Shown one piece after another: positions 6,041 through 13,309 of a DNA stretch of 16,185 nucleotides. Positions within the stretch are counted from its first letter, which is position 1; each line of letters opens with the position of its first letter. Position numbers and translations under genes: made by a program. Source of the DNA: Deltaproteobacteria bacterium (lineage in GTDB: Bacteria; Desulfobacterota; Deferrimicrobia; Deferrimicrobiales; Deferrimicrobiaceae); NCBI GenBank assembly GCA_025357175.1, contig JANXPS010000042.1:1-16185 (forward strand), in the 5' to 3' direction. The notes beneath the pieces are model-generated. The model saw only the letters and a list, made by a program, of their open reading frames with translations. It ran no database searches and was not told the origin of the DNA.

Positions 6041-6709
6041 TCACTCTTTCGGCAGCAGCCGGATCGCGCCGTACCAGGCAGTCGCCTCGCCGCCCGCGTT
6101 GTCGGTGTCGGTCATGATCGCGACGGCGCCCGCCCCGGTCGGTTCCTCGCCGAAGGCGCGAACGTAGTCGGCCCGCACGTCCCGCTCCTCGTCGACCCAC
6201 CGCCCCGCCTTGGCATTCCCGCTCTCGACCGCGAACATCATGGCATTGGAGGTGAATGCATTGGGCCAGATCGCGCCCGCGGACTGCCGACCGGCCCAGA
6301 CGTAGTTGATCGCGCGGGTTTGCCAGAACCATTTCGACGGGAAGACGACGTAGACGCGGGCGGCGTAGTCGTCGCCGGCCTTCGTCCGTTCGTCGCCGGG
6401 CGATAGGGCGTGCGCCACCTTCCACGACCAGGCGACGCGCGGGAAGGATTTCGGGTCGAATTCGACGGGAAAGTAGAGGCCGGAAGCGGAAGCCCGGCTC
6501 TCGGCCCGAAGCGCGGGACGGCCGTCTTCCCTCACCGGCGTATACAGGGTGTGTCCCTTGAAAGACTTTTCGGCCCAGCCGGGCCGCAGGCCGGAGACGA
6601 AATCGTCGACGAGAATGGGGGCGGGACCCGAGGCAAGCGTAACGGCGGCGACCGCGAGCATTCCGATCGCCGGAAGCCATGCCCTACCGGGTCGTTTGAA
6701 CAGCCTCAT
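6041..6709 (-). CDS. Secreted DUF3047 family protein
   Basis: A 222-residue protein with no known biochemical role. The N-terminus MRLFKRPGRAWLPAIGMLAVAAVTLASG is a signal peptide (basic start, hydrophobic core about 11-26), so a periplasmic location is likely. The body matches the DUF3047 pattern as I know it: DDFVSGLRPGWAEKSFKG near residue 35, WSWKV, DDYAARVYVVFPSKWF, INYVWAG and a C-terminal IMTDTDNAGGEATAWYGAIRL. The fold is probably beta-rich and carbohydrate-binding-like, but that is inference. The ATG at 6709 overlaps the tadA stop as ATGA, implying translational coupling; a longer start in the same frame would lie inside tadA and lacks a signal peptide position. It is the last protein gene before the tRNA promoter. 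Confidence 0.85.
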   Translation of the reverse strand: MRLFKRPGRAWLPAIGMLAVAAVTLASGPAPILVDDFVSGLRPGWAEKSFKGHTLYTPVREDGRPALRAESRASASGLYFPVEFDPKSFPRVAWSWKVAHALSPGDERTKAGDDYAARVYVVFPSKWFWQTRAINYVWAGRQSAGAIWPNAFTSNAMMFAVESGNAKAGRWVDEERDVRADYVRAFGEEPTGAGAVAIMTDTDNAGGEATAWYGAIRLLPKE

Positions 6710-7173
6710 GCGGACCGTCTGCGGGCCTTGAAGAATGCCTTCAGCATGGCGGAGCACACGTCGGCAAGCTTGCCGGGAGTCACCGTGCATGCGTGATTGA
6801 GGCGCCTGTCGTCGGCGATCTCATAGAGGGAACGCACGGCACCGGTTTTAGGATCGGAGGCGCCGTAGATTATTTCGGCGATCCGGGCGTGCACCGCGGC
6901 CCCGGCGCACATCGCGCAAGGTTCGAGCGTGACGACGAGGGTGCAGCCGGCGAGCCGGTAGTTGCCCAGTTTCCGGGCCGCCTTGCGCAGGGCGAGGATC
7001 TCGGCGTGCGCGGTAGGGTCGTTGGATGAGACGGGCTTGTTGAACGCCCGTGCGAGGATGCGCCCGTCGGGGCCGACGACGACCGCGCCGACCGGAACCT
7101 CGCCCGCCTCGGCGCCCTTGCGCGCCTGGGCCAGCGCCGCGCGCATCCATTTCTCGGAATCGGGGGCGGACAC
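6706..7173 (-). CDS. tadA: tRNA-specific adenosine deaminase (A34 to inosine)
   Basis: Deaminates the wobble adenosine of tRNA-Arg(ACG) to inosine; essential in most bacteria. The chosen GTG start gives 155 residues, normal for TadA. The zinc deaminase signature is complete: H56 and the proton-shuttling E58 in PTAHAEI, and C86/C89 in PCAMCAGA. FNKPVSSNDPTAHAE and YGASDPKTGAVRSLYEI are strongly TadA-like rather than general cytidine deaminase. The start is not fully certain: the GTG lies 17 bases after the DUF3106 stop and its GGAAGG is too close to be an ideal ribosome site, but the next ATG would remove the conserved tryptophan helix. A longer frame continues upstream inside the DUF3106 gene and is rejected. 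Confidence 0.95.
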   Translation of the reverse strand: MSAPDSEKWMRAALAQARKGAEAGEVPVGAVVVGPDGRILARAFNKPVSSNDPTAHAEILALRKAARKLGNYRLAGCTLVVTLEPCAMCAGAAVHARIAEIIYGASDPKTGAVRSLYEIADDRRLNHACTVTPGKLADVCSAMLKAFFKARRRSA

Positions 7174-7190
7174 CCTTCCGGTCGCGGGAC

Positions 7191-7943
7191 TCAGCGTCGG
7201 CCGCCGGGAAAGCCGCCGGAATCGCGCCCCGGCGGGGAACCCGCCGGTGGCGCCGGCCCGCCCTGGACTTCGTCGAACAGAAAGCGGCGGATCGTCTTCC
7301 GCTCGTCGGGCTGCAACCCGCGGTAGAACGGCCACGCCTGCATCCTGTCGTCGCGTTCGCCGGACGGCAACGTGCGCCACTCGCCGATACGGCCCCGCAG
7401 GGCGTCGCGTCCCCGGGGCGGCAATTCTCCCCACCGGCGAAACAGTTTGCGAATCGTCTTTTTGTCTTCCTGGGGGGCACCGCGCCAGATTTCCCGCCGG
7501 TCCTTCAGGTAGCGGCGATCTTCCTCGGGGAGCTCCTGCCACTTGCGGAACCGCTCGGCGGCCTTGTCGCGCTGCTCGGGCGGCAACTCCTTCCAGCGGC
7601 GGTACCGCTCCTTGAGCTGGTCACGCTGTTCCGGCGTCATGTTGCGCCATCGCTCGATCTTGTCGGGCGTAACCCGGCTGCCGCCCGGATCGGGACGTGC
7701 GTCGGGGCGCCATTCGCGTGATCCGGGTTCGGCAGGGCCGGATCGGCGCCAACCCTCGTCGTGCGTCTCGCTCCCCCCGCGCGCATGGACCGGCGCCGGC
7801 GCCAGGAGAACCGACATTCCAAGAAGCAACGCACAAAACAAAATCCCGAATCCCGTGCCGGACAAGGGAGCTGTCAAGGACCGGGATGCCGGGATCGCTC
7901 CCGTATTCGGCGGGATGCGAGATGGGATGCTGGTCCTCGGCAT
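7191..7943 (-). CDS. Secreted DUF3106 protein with seven 18-residue repeats
   Basis: A 250-residue exported protein of unknown function. A hydrophobic segment (about 31-50) ends in APVHA (50-54), a likely signal peptidase site; the n-region is unusually long, so a later TTG start is possible. After a Gly/Pro/Arg-rich linker, residues 102-225 are seven back-to-back helical units, six of 18 residues and a last one of 16. Examples are MTPEQRDQLKERYRRWKE and LPPEQRDKAAERFRKWQE. Most have an L-P-x-E/R start, a charged middle and W near position 16. This is the DUF3106 pattern. The gene begins five bases after the anti-sigma stop, so the two are translated together with the sigma gene. An envelope sensor or chaperone role akin to CpxP/Spy is only a guess. 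The tail is Gly/Pro/Arg-rich. Confidence 0.85.
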   Translation of the reverse strand: MPRTSIPSRIPPNTGAIPASRSLTAPLSGTGFGILFCALLLGMSVLLAPAPVHARGGSETHDEGWRRSGPAEPGSREWRPDARPDPGGSRVTPDKIERWRNMTPEQRDQLKERYRRWKELPPEQRDKAAERFRKWQELPEEDRRYLKDRREIWRGAPQEDKKTIRKLFRRWGELPPRGRDALRGRIGEWRTLPSGERDDRMQAWPFYRGLQPDERKTIRRFLFDEVQGGPAPPAGSPPGRDSGGFPGGRR

Positions 7944-7948
7944 ATCCC

Positions 7949-8566
7949 TTATACCTGCCCGTTGACGGATGGCGCCAGCATGTCGTCGAGCGCCGCCGGC
8001 GCATCGTCGAGCGCGGCCGGATGCTCGAGGAGGTCGAGGTTCGCGACGATATCGGCCTCTTCGGGGGAAAGCGCGGAAGCATTCGCGGATACGGCCGGTG
8101 CCGCAACCCCATGCCCGCGTACGACGTTTTCACGGGCGGCCCCGTCCACGGGATTTTGGGGATCGGCGGCGCGCAAGGGGGCCGGAACCGCCTGGCGAGC
8201 CAACTGCTCCCCACCCGGCCGCATCTCGACCGCCTCATGGCCGGCAAGCAGGAAAAGAACGAGCCCTGCCGCGGCAGCCAACGGCACGGCGGCCCATCGC
8301 CACAGGGGGAACGGGATGATGCGCCCCCTGCCCACGGGCAGAAGCGACTCGGTCTCGAGGCGTTCGAACAGCGCCGACTTGAACCCCGGGGACACGGGAT
8401 GGCGGGGTCCGGCCGAAATGCCCGCGTCAACGGCACGCATGGCCCGCTCGGCCCCCTTGCAGCCATCGCAGGACGCGAGGTGGGCATCGAGCGCGGACGC
8501 TTCCCCGGCCGCGATCTGACCGTCGATTCGGGCGCTGGCAAGCCGCTTGTATTCGTTGCAGTTCAT
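7949..8566 (-). CDS. Zinc-finger transmembrane anti-sigma factor
   Basis: A 205-residue membrane protein that should bind and hold the ECF sigma factor encoded just upstream. The N-terminal cytoplasmic domain carries the ZAS/zf-HC2 signature H29-x3-C33-x2-C36 (DAHLASCDGC), with a further cysteine at position 3. A single transmembrane helix lies at about residues 90-108 (WAAVPLAAAAGLVLFLLAG), followed by a ~95-residue Ala/Pro-rich periplasmic tail ending in short acidic repeats (AALDD twice). The ATG at 8566 follows GGAGAGGT with a seven-base spacer. The sigma gene ends 46 bases upstream and the DUF3106 gene starts five bases downstream, the classical layout of an ECF sigma/anti-sigma operon. 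The signal that releases the sigma factor cannot be read from sequence. Confidence 0.88.
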   Translation of the reverse strand: MNCNEYKRLASARIDGQIAAGEASALDAHLASCDGCKGAERAMRAVDAGISAGPRHPVSPGFKSALFERLETESLLPVGRGRIIPFPLWRWAAVPLAAAAGLVLFLLAGHEAVEMRPGGEQLARQAVPAPLRAADPQNPVDGAARENVVRGHGVAAPAVSANASALSPEEADIVANLDLLEHPAALDDAPAALDDMLAPSVNGQV

Positions 8567-8612
8567 GTTCTCGACCTCTCCCCAAGATAAACCCGCAATT
8601 CGGGAAATTGTT

Positions 8613-9185
8613 TCACGGTTCCAACTCCGAAAGCTTTCCGGCCAGCGCCTCACGGGCCCTGAAGACGCGACTCTTGACCGCCTGGGGCGTGATCCCCAGG
8701 ATTTCGGCAACTTCCTGGTACGACAGCCCCTCTCCGGCGGCCAGGACGAAGGCCGAACGATATCCTTCCGGCAGTTCAGCGAGCGCAACCGCAAGCCGTT
8801 CGCGTAGTTGGCTGTTTGAAAAGATCCGGTCGGGCTCGAAGGCAGGCGGGCCGGGAAGCTGGAGCAGCGGGGCGTCGTCGGCCTCTTCTCCGAGCGGGAT
8901 CGCCAAGGAGGCCTCGTGGTCCCTGGCGTCGCGGATGAAATTGAGGGTGGTTCGGCGGGCGATCGTGTACATCCAGGTCGTGAACCGGGCCGTCGGTTCC
9001 CAGGTGGGGGCCGCACGGGCGATCCGCAGGAATATCTCCTGCGCCGCCTCTTCGCCGCGCCCGGAATCGCCGGTCATCCGGGATGCGAAACGGATCACCT
9101 TGAGATGGTGGCGGTCGAACAACCTCTCGAAGGCGTCCCGGTCGCCACCCCGAAAGGCGGCCATCAACTCCTCGTCGGTCGGCAT
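8613..9185 (-). CDS. ECF-type RNA polymerase sigma factor
   Basis: A 190-residue group 4 sigma factor. Region 2 (about 10-88) contains DRDAFERLFDRHH, the core-binding EEAAQEIFLRI and the -10-reading TARFTTWMYTIARRTTLNFIRD. Region 4 (about 132-187) contains LAELPEGYRSAFVLA and the helix-turn-helix SYQEVAEILGITPQAVKSRVFRARE that recognises the -35 element. Region 3 is absent, as expected. A Pro-rich linker joins the two. It starts 14 bases after the ferritin-like gene with only a weak ribosome site, so coupling to that gene is possible. The paired anti-sigma gene follows. It resembles RpoE-type sigmas in layout, but I cannot name the subgroup. Confidence 0.95.
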   Translation of the reverse strand: MPTDEELMAAFRGGDRDAFERLFDRHHLKVIRFASRMTGDSGRGEEAAQEIFLRIARAAPTWEPTARFTTWMYTIARRTTLNFIRDARDHEASLAIPLGEEADDAPLLQLPGPPAFEPDRIFSNSQLRERLAVALAELPEGYRSAFVLAAGEGLSYQEVAEILGITPQAVKSRVFRAREALAGKLSELEP

Positions 9186-9199
9186 TCAGGCAACCCGCG

Positions 9200-9736
9200 T
9201 TAAAATGGCCAGAAGTGCGCCTCTTCCCAGTATGCTTCGCGAAACGCCTCGTACTGGTTGGAAAGCAGCGCCAGGTGATCCTGTTCCCATTCGACCAGCA
9301 TGGCGAAAACCGAGACGGCGGCCTCGTCGCCCGCGGATTCGGCCTTCCTGAGCAAAGCGGAAAACTGCTTGATGGCGCGCTGCTCCAGCGTCATTCCGAT
9401 CGACAGCGCCGCCAGTTCGCCTTCGGCCTTCTTCGCGTCGGCGAACACCCCGGGCGTGTAGATCAGGCCGTGAAAAGCGTCGAGCGCCTTCCGGTCGGAT
9501 GCGCTCCGCTTGAACCTGAGCGGCTTGCCGGATGCGAGCCTGCCCGCCTGTTCGAGGAGCACCTCGTAATGCCGCTCCTCTTCGGCCATGAGGTATTCGA
9601 ACATTTCGCGCACCCCGTCGGACGTCGCGCTCAGCGCGGCCATGCGATAGAATTCGCGCCCGTCGACCTCGTTCATCAGCGCCGCCTTCAGCCCCGGCGC
9701 CAACGCATCCGCCAGCTTGTCGGTTTCCTTCTTCAA
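9200..9736 (-). CDS. Ferritin-like (rubrerythrin-type) diiron domain protein
   Basis: A 178-residue all-helical protein with the residue pattern of a ferritin-like four-helix bundle: E23 on helix 1, E53-x2-H56 on helix 2 (AEEERHYEVL), E118 on helix 3 (MTLEQRAIKQF) and E151-x2-H154 on helix 4 (EWEQDHLALL). These would bind two metal ions. There is no C-terminal rubredoxin domain, so it is not a full rubrerythrin; peroxide reduction or iron handling is plausible but unproven. The start is a TTG preceded by AGGAGG with an eight-base spacer, reading LKKETDKLADALAPGLKAAL. A longer open frame upstream lies inside gspD and is rejected. It sits 28 bases after gspD and 14 before the sigma gene. Confidence 0.85.
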   Translation of the reverse strand: MKKETDKLADALAPGLKAALMNEVDGREFYRMAALSATSDGVREMFEYLMAEEERHYEVLLEQAGRLASGKPLRFKRSASDRKALDAFHGLIYTPGVFADAKKAEGELAALSIGMTLEQRAIKQFSALLRKAESAGDEAAVSVFAMLVEWEQDHLALLSNQYEAFREAYWEEAHFWPF

Positions 9737-9744
9737 CGTCCCGC

Positions 9745-9750
9745 CCTCCT
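9745..9750 (-). promoter_or_regulatory. Ribosome binding site deciding a TTG start
   Basis: Minus-strand AGGAGG, eight bases before the TTG at 9736. No ATG or GTG in that frame gives a complete first helix, so this site fixes the start of the ferritin-like gene. Confidence 0.7.
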
Positions 9751-9764
9751 CGATCGATCTTGCG

Positions 9765-11894
9765 CTACGGCTTCGTCGCTGAATTGGATGGTTGCGCCCG
9801 CTTGATCCCCTTCGCCTCGCCGATCCGCTGCTTGAGTTCCTGCACCCGTTCCTCGAACTCGCTGGAAAGGCGCGTACCGTCCTCGATGGTGCCGACCACG
9901 CGGGGCGTGATGAAGATGAGAAGCTCGGTCCGGGTCGAAGACGAAGAGCGGGAGCCGAAGAGCCAACCCAGCCCCCAGATCCTTGACAGGAACGGCAGGC
10001 CGTCCCGGTTGACCGATTTGCGCTCCTTGACCAACCCCCCAAGGACGATAGCGCGGTCTTCGGTCGCGATGAGGGTCGTCTGGATGTTCCGCTTGAAGAA
10101 GGTCGGGTTGGTCGTCGAGGTCGAAGTCGTGTTGCTGACGTCGCTGACCTCCTGGTCGATCTCGAGCGTCACCAGCCCCTGGTCGTTGATGAACGGGGTG
10201 AAGTTGAGGATCACGCCGACGTCCTTGTAATCGACCGTGGTCGTGGTCACCGGCGGGTTCGAGTTGGCCACGATCGACGCCGTCGTGACCGGCACCTGGT
10301 CGGCCACCATGATCTTGGCCTTTTTCCCGTTGGCGGCGAGAACGCTCGGCGAGGAGAGGATCGAAACCTTCCCGTCGGTGGCCAGCGCCCGGAACGCCGC
10401 CGTCAGGCGGTTTGCCTTGTCGTAGACGTATCCTAACCCCGAGTTCAGCCCGGCGACTCCCGTGACCATCGACGCCGTCCCGGTGCCCCCGCTTCCGCCC
10501 ACGTTCTGGATGTAGTTCCAGTCCACGCCCAGTTTCAACGTATCGTCGAGCTGGACCTCTCCGATCAGGACCTCGAGCAGGAGCTGTTTCGGGTAGACAT
10601 CGACCGTCTTGAGCACGTCGAGCAGCGCCGAGTATTCGGATGCGCTGCCGCGGATGATCAGTGCGTTGGCGGGCTCGGACGGGATGATGTCGAACCTGTC
10701 GGCGTCGCTTTCCTTGTCTTTCGGCCTGGGGATCGCGGGTTCGGGAATCGGCGCTTTCGTGAGCACCTGGACGCCGGGAGCAACCGCCGTTCTCCCCGCC
10801 GGTTCGCCGACGGAGGCCTTGAACTCGGTCGCCTTCCCGACCAGCGGACTCGTCTTGCCCGGGTAGAGCTTCTCGATGATGCCCATCAGGTCGGCGACCT
10901 TGCCGTTCTTCACGCGGTAGATATGCACTCCGCGGCCCGTGCCTGCCTGCTCCCGGTCGAGTTCGCCGATCCAGCGCGTCACGTCGACGAGCGTCTTCGG
11001 CGACGCGCTCACAACGAGCAGGGCGCCCATCCGGGGAAGCGGGACGAAGTTGAGGCCGGCCGGGTGGCTCGCCTTCGAAGAGAAATCGAGCGCGCCGAAA
11101 ACGGCATCGAGATTTTTCGCCATCTCGTCGGGATCGAGGTACTTGAGCGGGAACAGCTTGACCCCGGCCGAACGGAACGCGTCGGCGTCGAAGAGTTCGA
11201 CCAGCCGGGCGTGCTTGTCCATGTTGCCGGCGGTGTCGATCACCAGCAGCATGTTGGCGCGCGTCACTTCGACCGCCTCGCCCCCGGTCGAAAGGAACGG
11301 CTTGATGACCTTGGCCATCTCGGAGGCGGCGATGTATTGCAGCGGAAACGCACGCATCACCGGCAGGTTCGGCAGCCCGGCCTCACCCGGCACGCCCGGA
11401 GGGGGAACGGGAAGCGGTTCCATCTTCGCCTCGGCCATCGGGACGATGTGGTAGAGCTCTCCCTCCCGGACCGCGGTCGCTCCGTTGATCTTCAGGATGG
11501 AGAAGAGCAGTTCGAGCGCGTCTTCCTTTTTCATCGAACCCTGCGTGTGGAGATTGACGACACCCTTGACGCGCGGGTCGATCAGATAGCTGATGCCGGC
11601 GATCCGCCCGAGCGTGTGGATCACCTCGTAGACGTCCGCGTTGTTGAACTTTACGACAAAGGCGGCGCCCGCAGCGGTACGGACCGGGGGTTGCGCGGGA
11701 GGCGCGGGCGGGACGGGCGTTTCCAGGATCTGCGCGGAAGCGGGCAGCTCCTGGCCGAATGGGGACGTACCCGGCACCGGCTGGGAGGGTGCGGCAAAAA
11801 CGGCCGCGTCGGGCGCCGGAGCTCCCGGTCCGGCTGCGACCCCGTTCGTGGCCGCCAAAAGCATCGTGATCAGCAGAAAAGCCCGTATCCTCAT
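9765..11894 (-). CDS. gspD: Type II secretion system secretin GspD
   Basis: Outer-membrane secretin channel of the type II secretion system. The 709-residue precursor has a signal peptide (MRIRAFLLITMLLAATNGVAAG) and a Pro/Ala-rich stretch to about residue 72. The N0 domain follows (about 77-150, VVKFNNADVYEVIHTLGRIAG), then the N1-N3 ring domains (PLQYIAASEMAKVIKPFL, PLKYLDPDEMAKNLDAVF, YRVKNGKVADLMGIIEKLYPG). The C-terminal secretin domain includes ILSSPSVLAANGKKA, DVGVILNFTPFINDQG and the signature LPFLSRIWGLGWLF (633-646) followed by ELLIFITPRVV (657-667). The last ~40 residues form a charged helix. The ATG at 11894 follows GGAGG by five bases; a TTG four codons earlier overlaps that site and is less likely. 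It starts 21 bases after gspC. Confidence 0.96.
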   Translation of the reverse strand: MRIRAFLLITMLLAATNGVAAGPGAPAPDAAVFAAPSQPVPGTSPFGQELPASAQILETPVPPAPPAQPPVRTAAGAAFVVKFNNADVYEVIHTLGRIAGISYLIDPRVKGVVNLHTQGSMKKEDALELLFSILKINGATAVREGELYHIVPMAEAKMEPLPVPPPGVPGEAGLPNLPVMRAFPLQYIAASEMAKVIKPFLSTGGEAVEVTRANMLLVIDTAGNMDKHARLVELFDADAFRSAGVKLFPLKYLDPDEMAKNLDAVFGALDFSSKASHPAGLNFVPLPRMGALLVVSASPKTLVDVTRWIGELDREQAGTGRGVHIYRVKNGKVADLMGIIEKLYPGKTSPLVGKATEFKASVGEPAGRTAVAPGVQVLTKAPIPEPAIPRPKDKESDADRFDIIPSEPANALIIRGSASEYSALLDVLKTVDVYPKQLLLEVLIGEVQLDDTLKLGVDWNYIQNVGGSGGTGTASMVTGVAGLNSGLGYVYDKANRLTAAFRALATDGKVSILSSPSVLAANGKKAKIMVADQVPVTTASIVANSNPPVTTTTVDYKDVGVILNFTPFINDQGLVTLEIDQEVSDVSNTTSTSTTNPTFFKRNIQTTLIATEDRAIVLGGLVKERKSVNRDGLPFLSRIWGLGWLFGSRSSSSTRTELLIFITPRVVGTIEDGTRLSSEFEERVQELKQRIGEAKGIKRAQPSNSATKP

Positions 11895-11899
11895 CGAAT

Positions 11900-11904
11900 C
11901 CTCC
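11900..11904 (-). promoter_or_regulatory. Ribosome binding site of gspD
   Basis: Minus-strand GGAGG, five bases before the ATG at 11894; it favours that start over the in-frame TTG at 11906 that would include the site itself. Confidence 0.7.
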
Positions 11905-11915
11905 AAAACATATTT

Positions 11916-12683
11916 CTAGCTTTCCGGTTCGACGCCCAGGGGACGGGACGGCATCACCGGCGGGCGGCGGGTCCGGAGACGATACGAGGGTATGGTGGCC
12001 CCTCCCCCCGGAACGGCCTGATTGCCCGGCGCAAGCTGCGGCGCCGGAACGGACTGGGGCATCGTCGGCAGCACTCCCTTCGGGAAGGATGCGGACGGGG
12101 GTGCTCCCTGGGGCAACACGCCCTGCGGCATGCCGGCGGGCGCCGTCTCGGTCCGCATCGTCCCGCCGCCCGCCTGCCTCGGCCCTCCGGCGTAAAGCGG
12201 CAGCAGGAACTCCTTCCCGTCGGCCACCAGCGCGACGCCGTCCTGCCGGATGCCCTTCACGACGAAGCCGGGGAGCGAATCGCCCGCCGCCAGTTCCCAC
12301 CGTTCGCTGCCCGAACCGCCCGCTTTCCGGACGACCAGCGCCTTTTCGACACCATCGATCGGCAGGATGCCGATGACCGAGAACCTTGCCAACTCGCCTT
12401 CGTAGTTCCTTTGCGGAGGCGCCGTGACGAACAGGATTTCCTTGAACGGCTGCCGGTCCGGGCGAAGCAGCGGCCGCGCCGTGATCGCGGATACGGCCGC
12501 GGCCAGCTCGGCGGCGGCATGATGCTCCGCCGTGTTGTCTCCCCCGGAGACGGCGCCCTGCTTCGCTACCCCGGCGGCGGGAAGAGCCGTTGCGGGCGGC
12601 GCGATCCACGCTTGGTACGTTTCCCAACCCAGGAAAGCGACGGCGAGCATCAGCAGCGGGATCAGCCGCGCAACGCGATTCAT
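11916..12683 (-). CDS. gspC: Type II secretion inner-membrane protein GspC (no PDZ domain)
   Basis: GspC anchors in the inner membrane and links the assembly platform to the secretin. The 255-residue product has one N-terminal transmembrane helix (about 7-22, LIPLLMLAVAFLGWET), an Ala-rich linker and a homology-region-like beta domain (about 65-163). That domain begins TARPLLRPDRQPF, a counterpart of the SRPLF-type motif, and includes FSVIGILPIDGVEKALVVRK and GDSLPGFVVKGIRQDGVAL. In place of a PDZ domain the last ~90 residues are Pro/Gly-rich with repeats such as MPQGVLPQG and PKGVLPTMPQ. The ATG overlaps the gspM stop as ATGA. The position before gspD and the domain layout make GspC the best call, though GspP/PilP-like proteins look similar. 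Confidence 0.8.
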   Translation of the reverse strand: MNRVARLIPLLMLAVAFLGWETYQAWIAPPATALPAAGVAKQGAVSGGDNTAEHHAAAELAAAVSAITARPLLRPDRQPFKEILFVTAPPQRNYEGELARFSVIGILPIDGVEKALVVRKAGGSGSERWELAAGDSLPGFVVKGIRQDGVALVADGKEFLLPLYAGGPRQAGGGTMRTETAPAGMPQGVLPQGAPPSASFPKGVLPTMPQSVPAPQLAPGNQAVPGGGATIPSYRLRTRRPPVMPSRPLGVEPES

Positions 12684-13309
12684 TGCGCCCCCCCGTCCGC
12701 CTTGACCTCGGCGCCCGCATCGGTCATTCCGACGACCTCGACGGTGACCGTCAGCAGTTCCGGACGCGCCGCCATCGCCATGGAATACATCCCCGAGGTG
12801 ATGCCGAGCTTCCGGACCCTGAGCATCTTTTTCTGGCGCGCGATCTCGGCCAGGAAGGATGCCATTCCTTCGGTCGATCCCTGCACGTCGACCTGGACCG
12901 CCACCTCCGCATAGGCGCCCTTCACGACGGGAGCCAGGGCGCGCAGCGAGGTCAGCCGAAGCTTCGATCGCTCGACCCACGGCTTCAGCATTCCCTGCAG
13001 CGCCGCGCCCGCCGCAGCCGGACTGTCGGCCTGGAGCAGGCCTCCCTCGAGGTCGTAGAGCGATTCGGCACGCTCGGCCAGCAGTTCGTCGACCTTCTCC
13101 TCGCCGCCGGCCGCAACGCCGTAGCGCGCGATCGTCGCAAGCCGCTGCGGGATCAACCCCCTGATTTTCCGGTATTCGTCGATCTTCGGATAGACGAACT
13201 GCCGGATCGCCACGAACGCGATCACGGAGAGGATGCCAAGGACCAGCAGCAGCATTTCCCGGTCGGAGAGAAAGCGCACGCGCGACCGGAATCGACCCGT
13301 ACCGCTCAT
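12680..13309 (-). CDS. gspM: Type II secretion assembly-platform protein GspM (PilO-like)
   Basis: A 209-residue bitopic inner-membrane protein: short basic cytoplasmic start, one transmembrane helix (about 18-38, REMLLLVLGILSVIAFVAIR), a coiled-coil-like segment (about 40-85, YPKIDEYRKIRGLIPQRLAT) and a periplasmic ferredoxin-like domain to the end (AYAEVAVQVDVQGSTEGMASFLAEI, TVTVEVVGM). This is the GspM/PilO plan, which pairs with GspL to hold the assembly ATPase complex. Its start overlaps the gspL stop as ATGA and its stop overlaps gspC likewise. Sequence conservation in this family is low, so the call rests on topology and position between gspL and gspC. Confidence 0.83.
   Translation of the reverse strand: MSGTGRFRSRVRFLSDREMLLLVLGILSVIAFVAIRQFVYPKIDEYRKIRGLIPQRLATIARYGVAAGGEEKVDELLAERAESLYDLEGGLLQADSPAAAGAALQGMLKPWVERSKLRLTSLRALAPVVKGAYAEVAVQVDVQGSTEGMASFLAEIARQKKMLRVRKLGITSGMYSMAMAARPELLTVTVEVVGMTDAGAEVKADGGAQ

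Noticed and set aside
5351..6406. Plus-strand 351-codon open frame across SRP RNA, repeats and tRNA
   Set aside because: Its GGIRTHVELPPNRF segment is the translated complement of tRNA-Ser; the frame joins unrelated non-coding elements.
9737..10042. Upstream extension of the ferritin-like gene
   Set aside because: It overlaps the gspD C-terminus in another frame and reads as low-complexity Ser/Arg/Gly; the TTG with AGGAGG fits better.
10923..12914. Plus-strand open frame of 663 codons opposite gspD, gspC and gspM
   Set aside because: It is an antisense shadow with arginine- and histidine-rich low-complexity translation, and it crosses three real genes.
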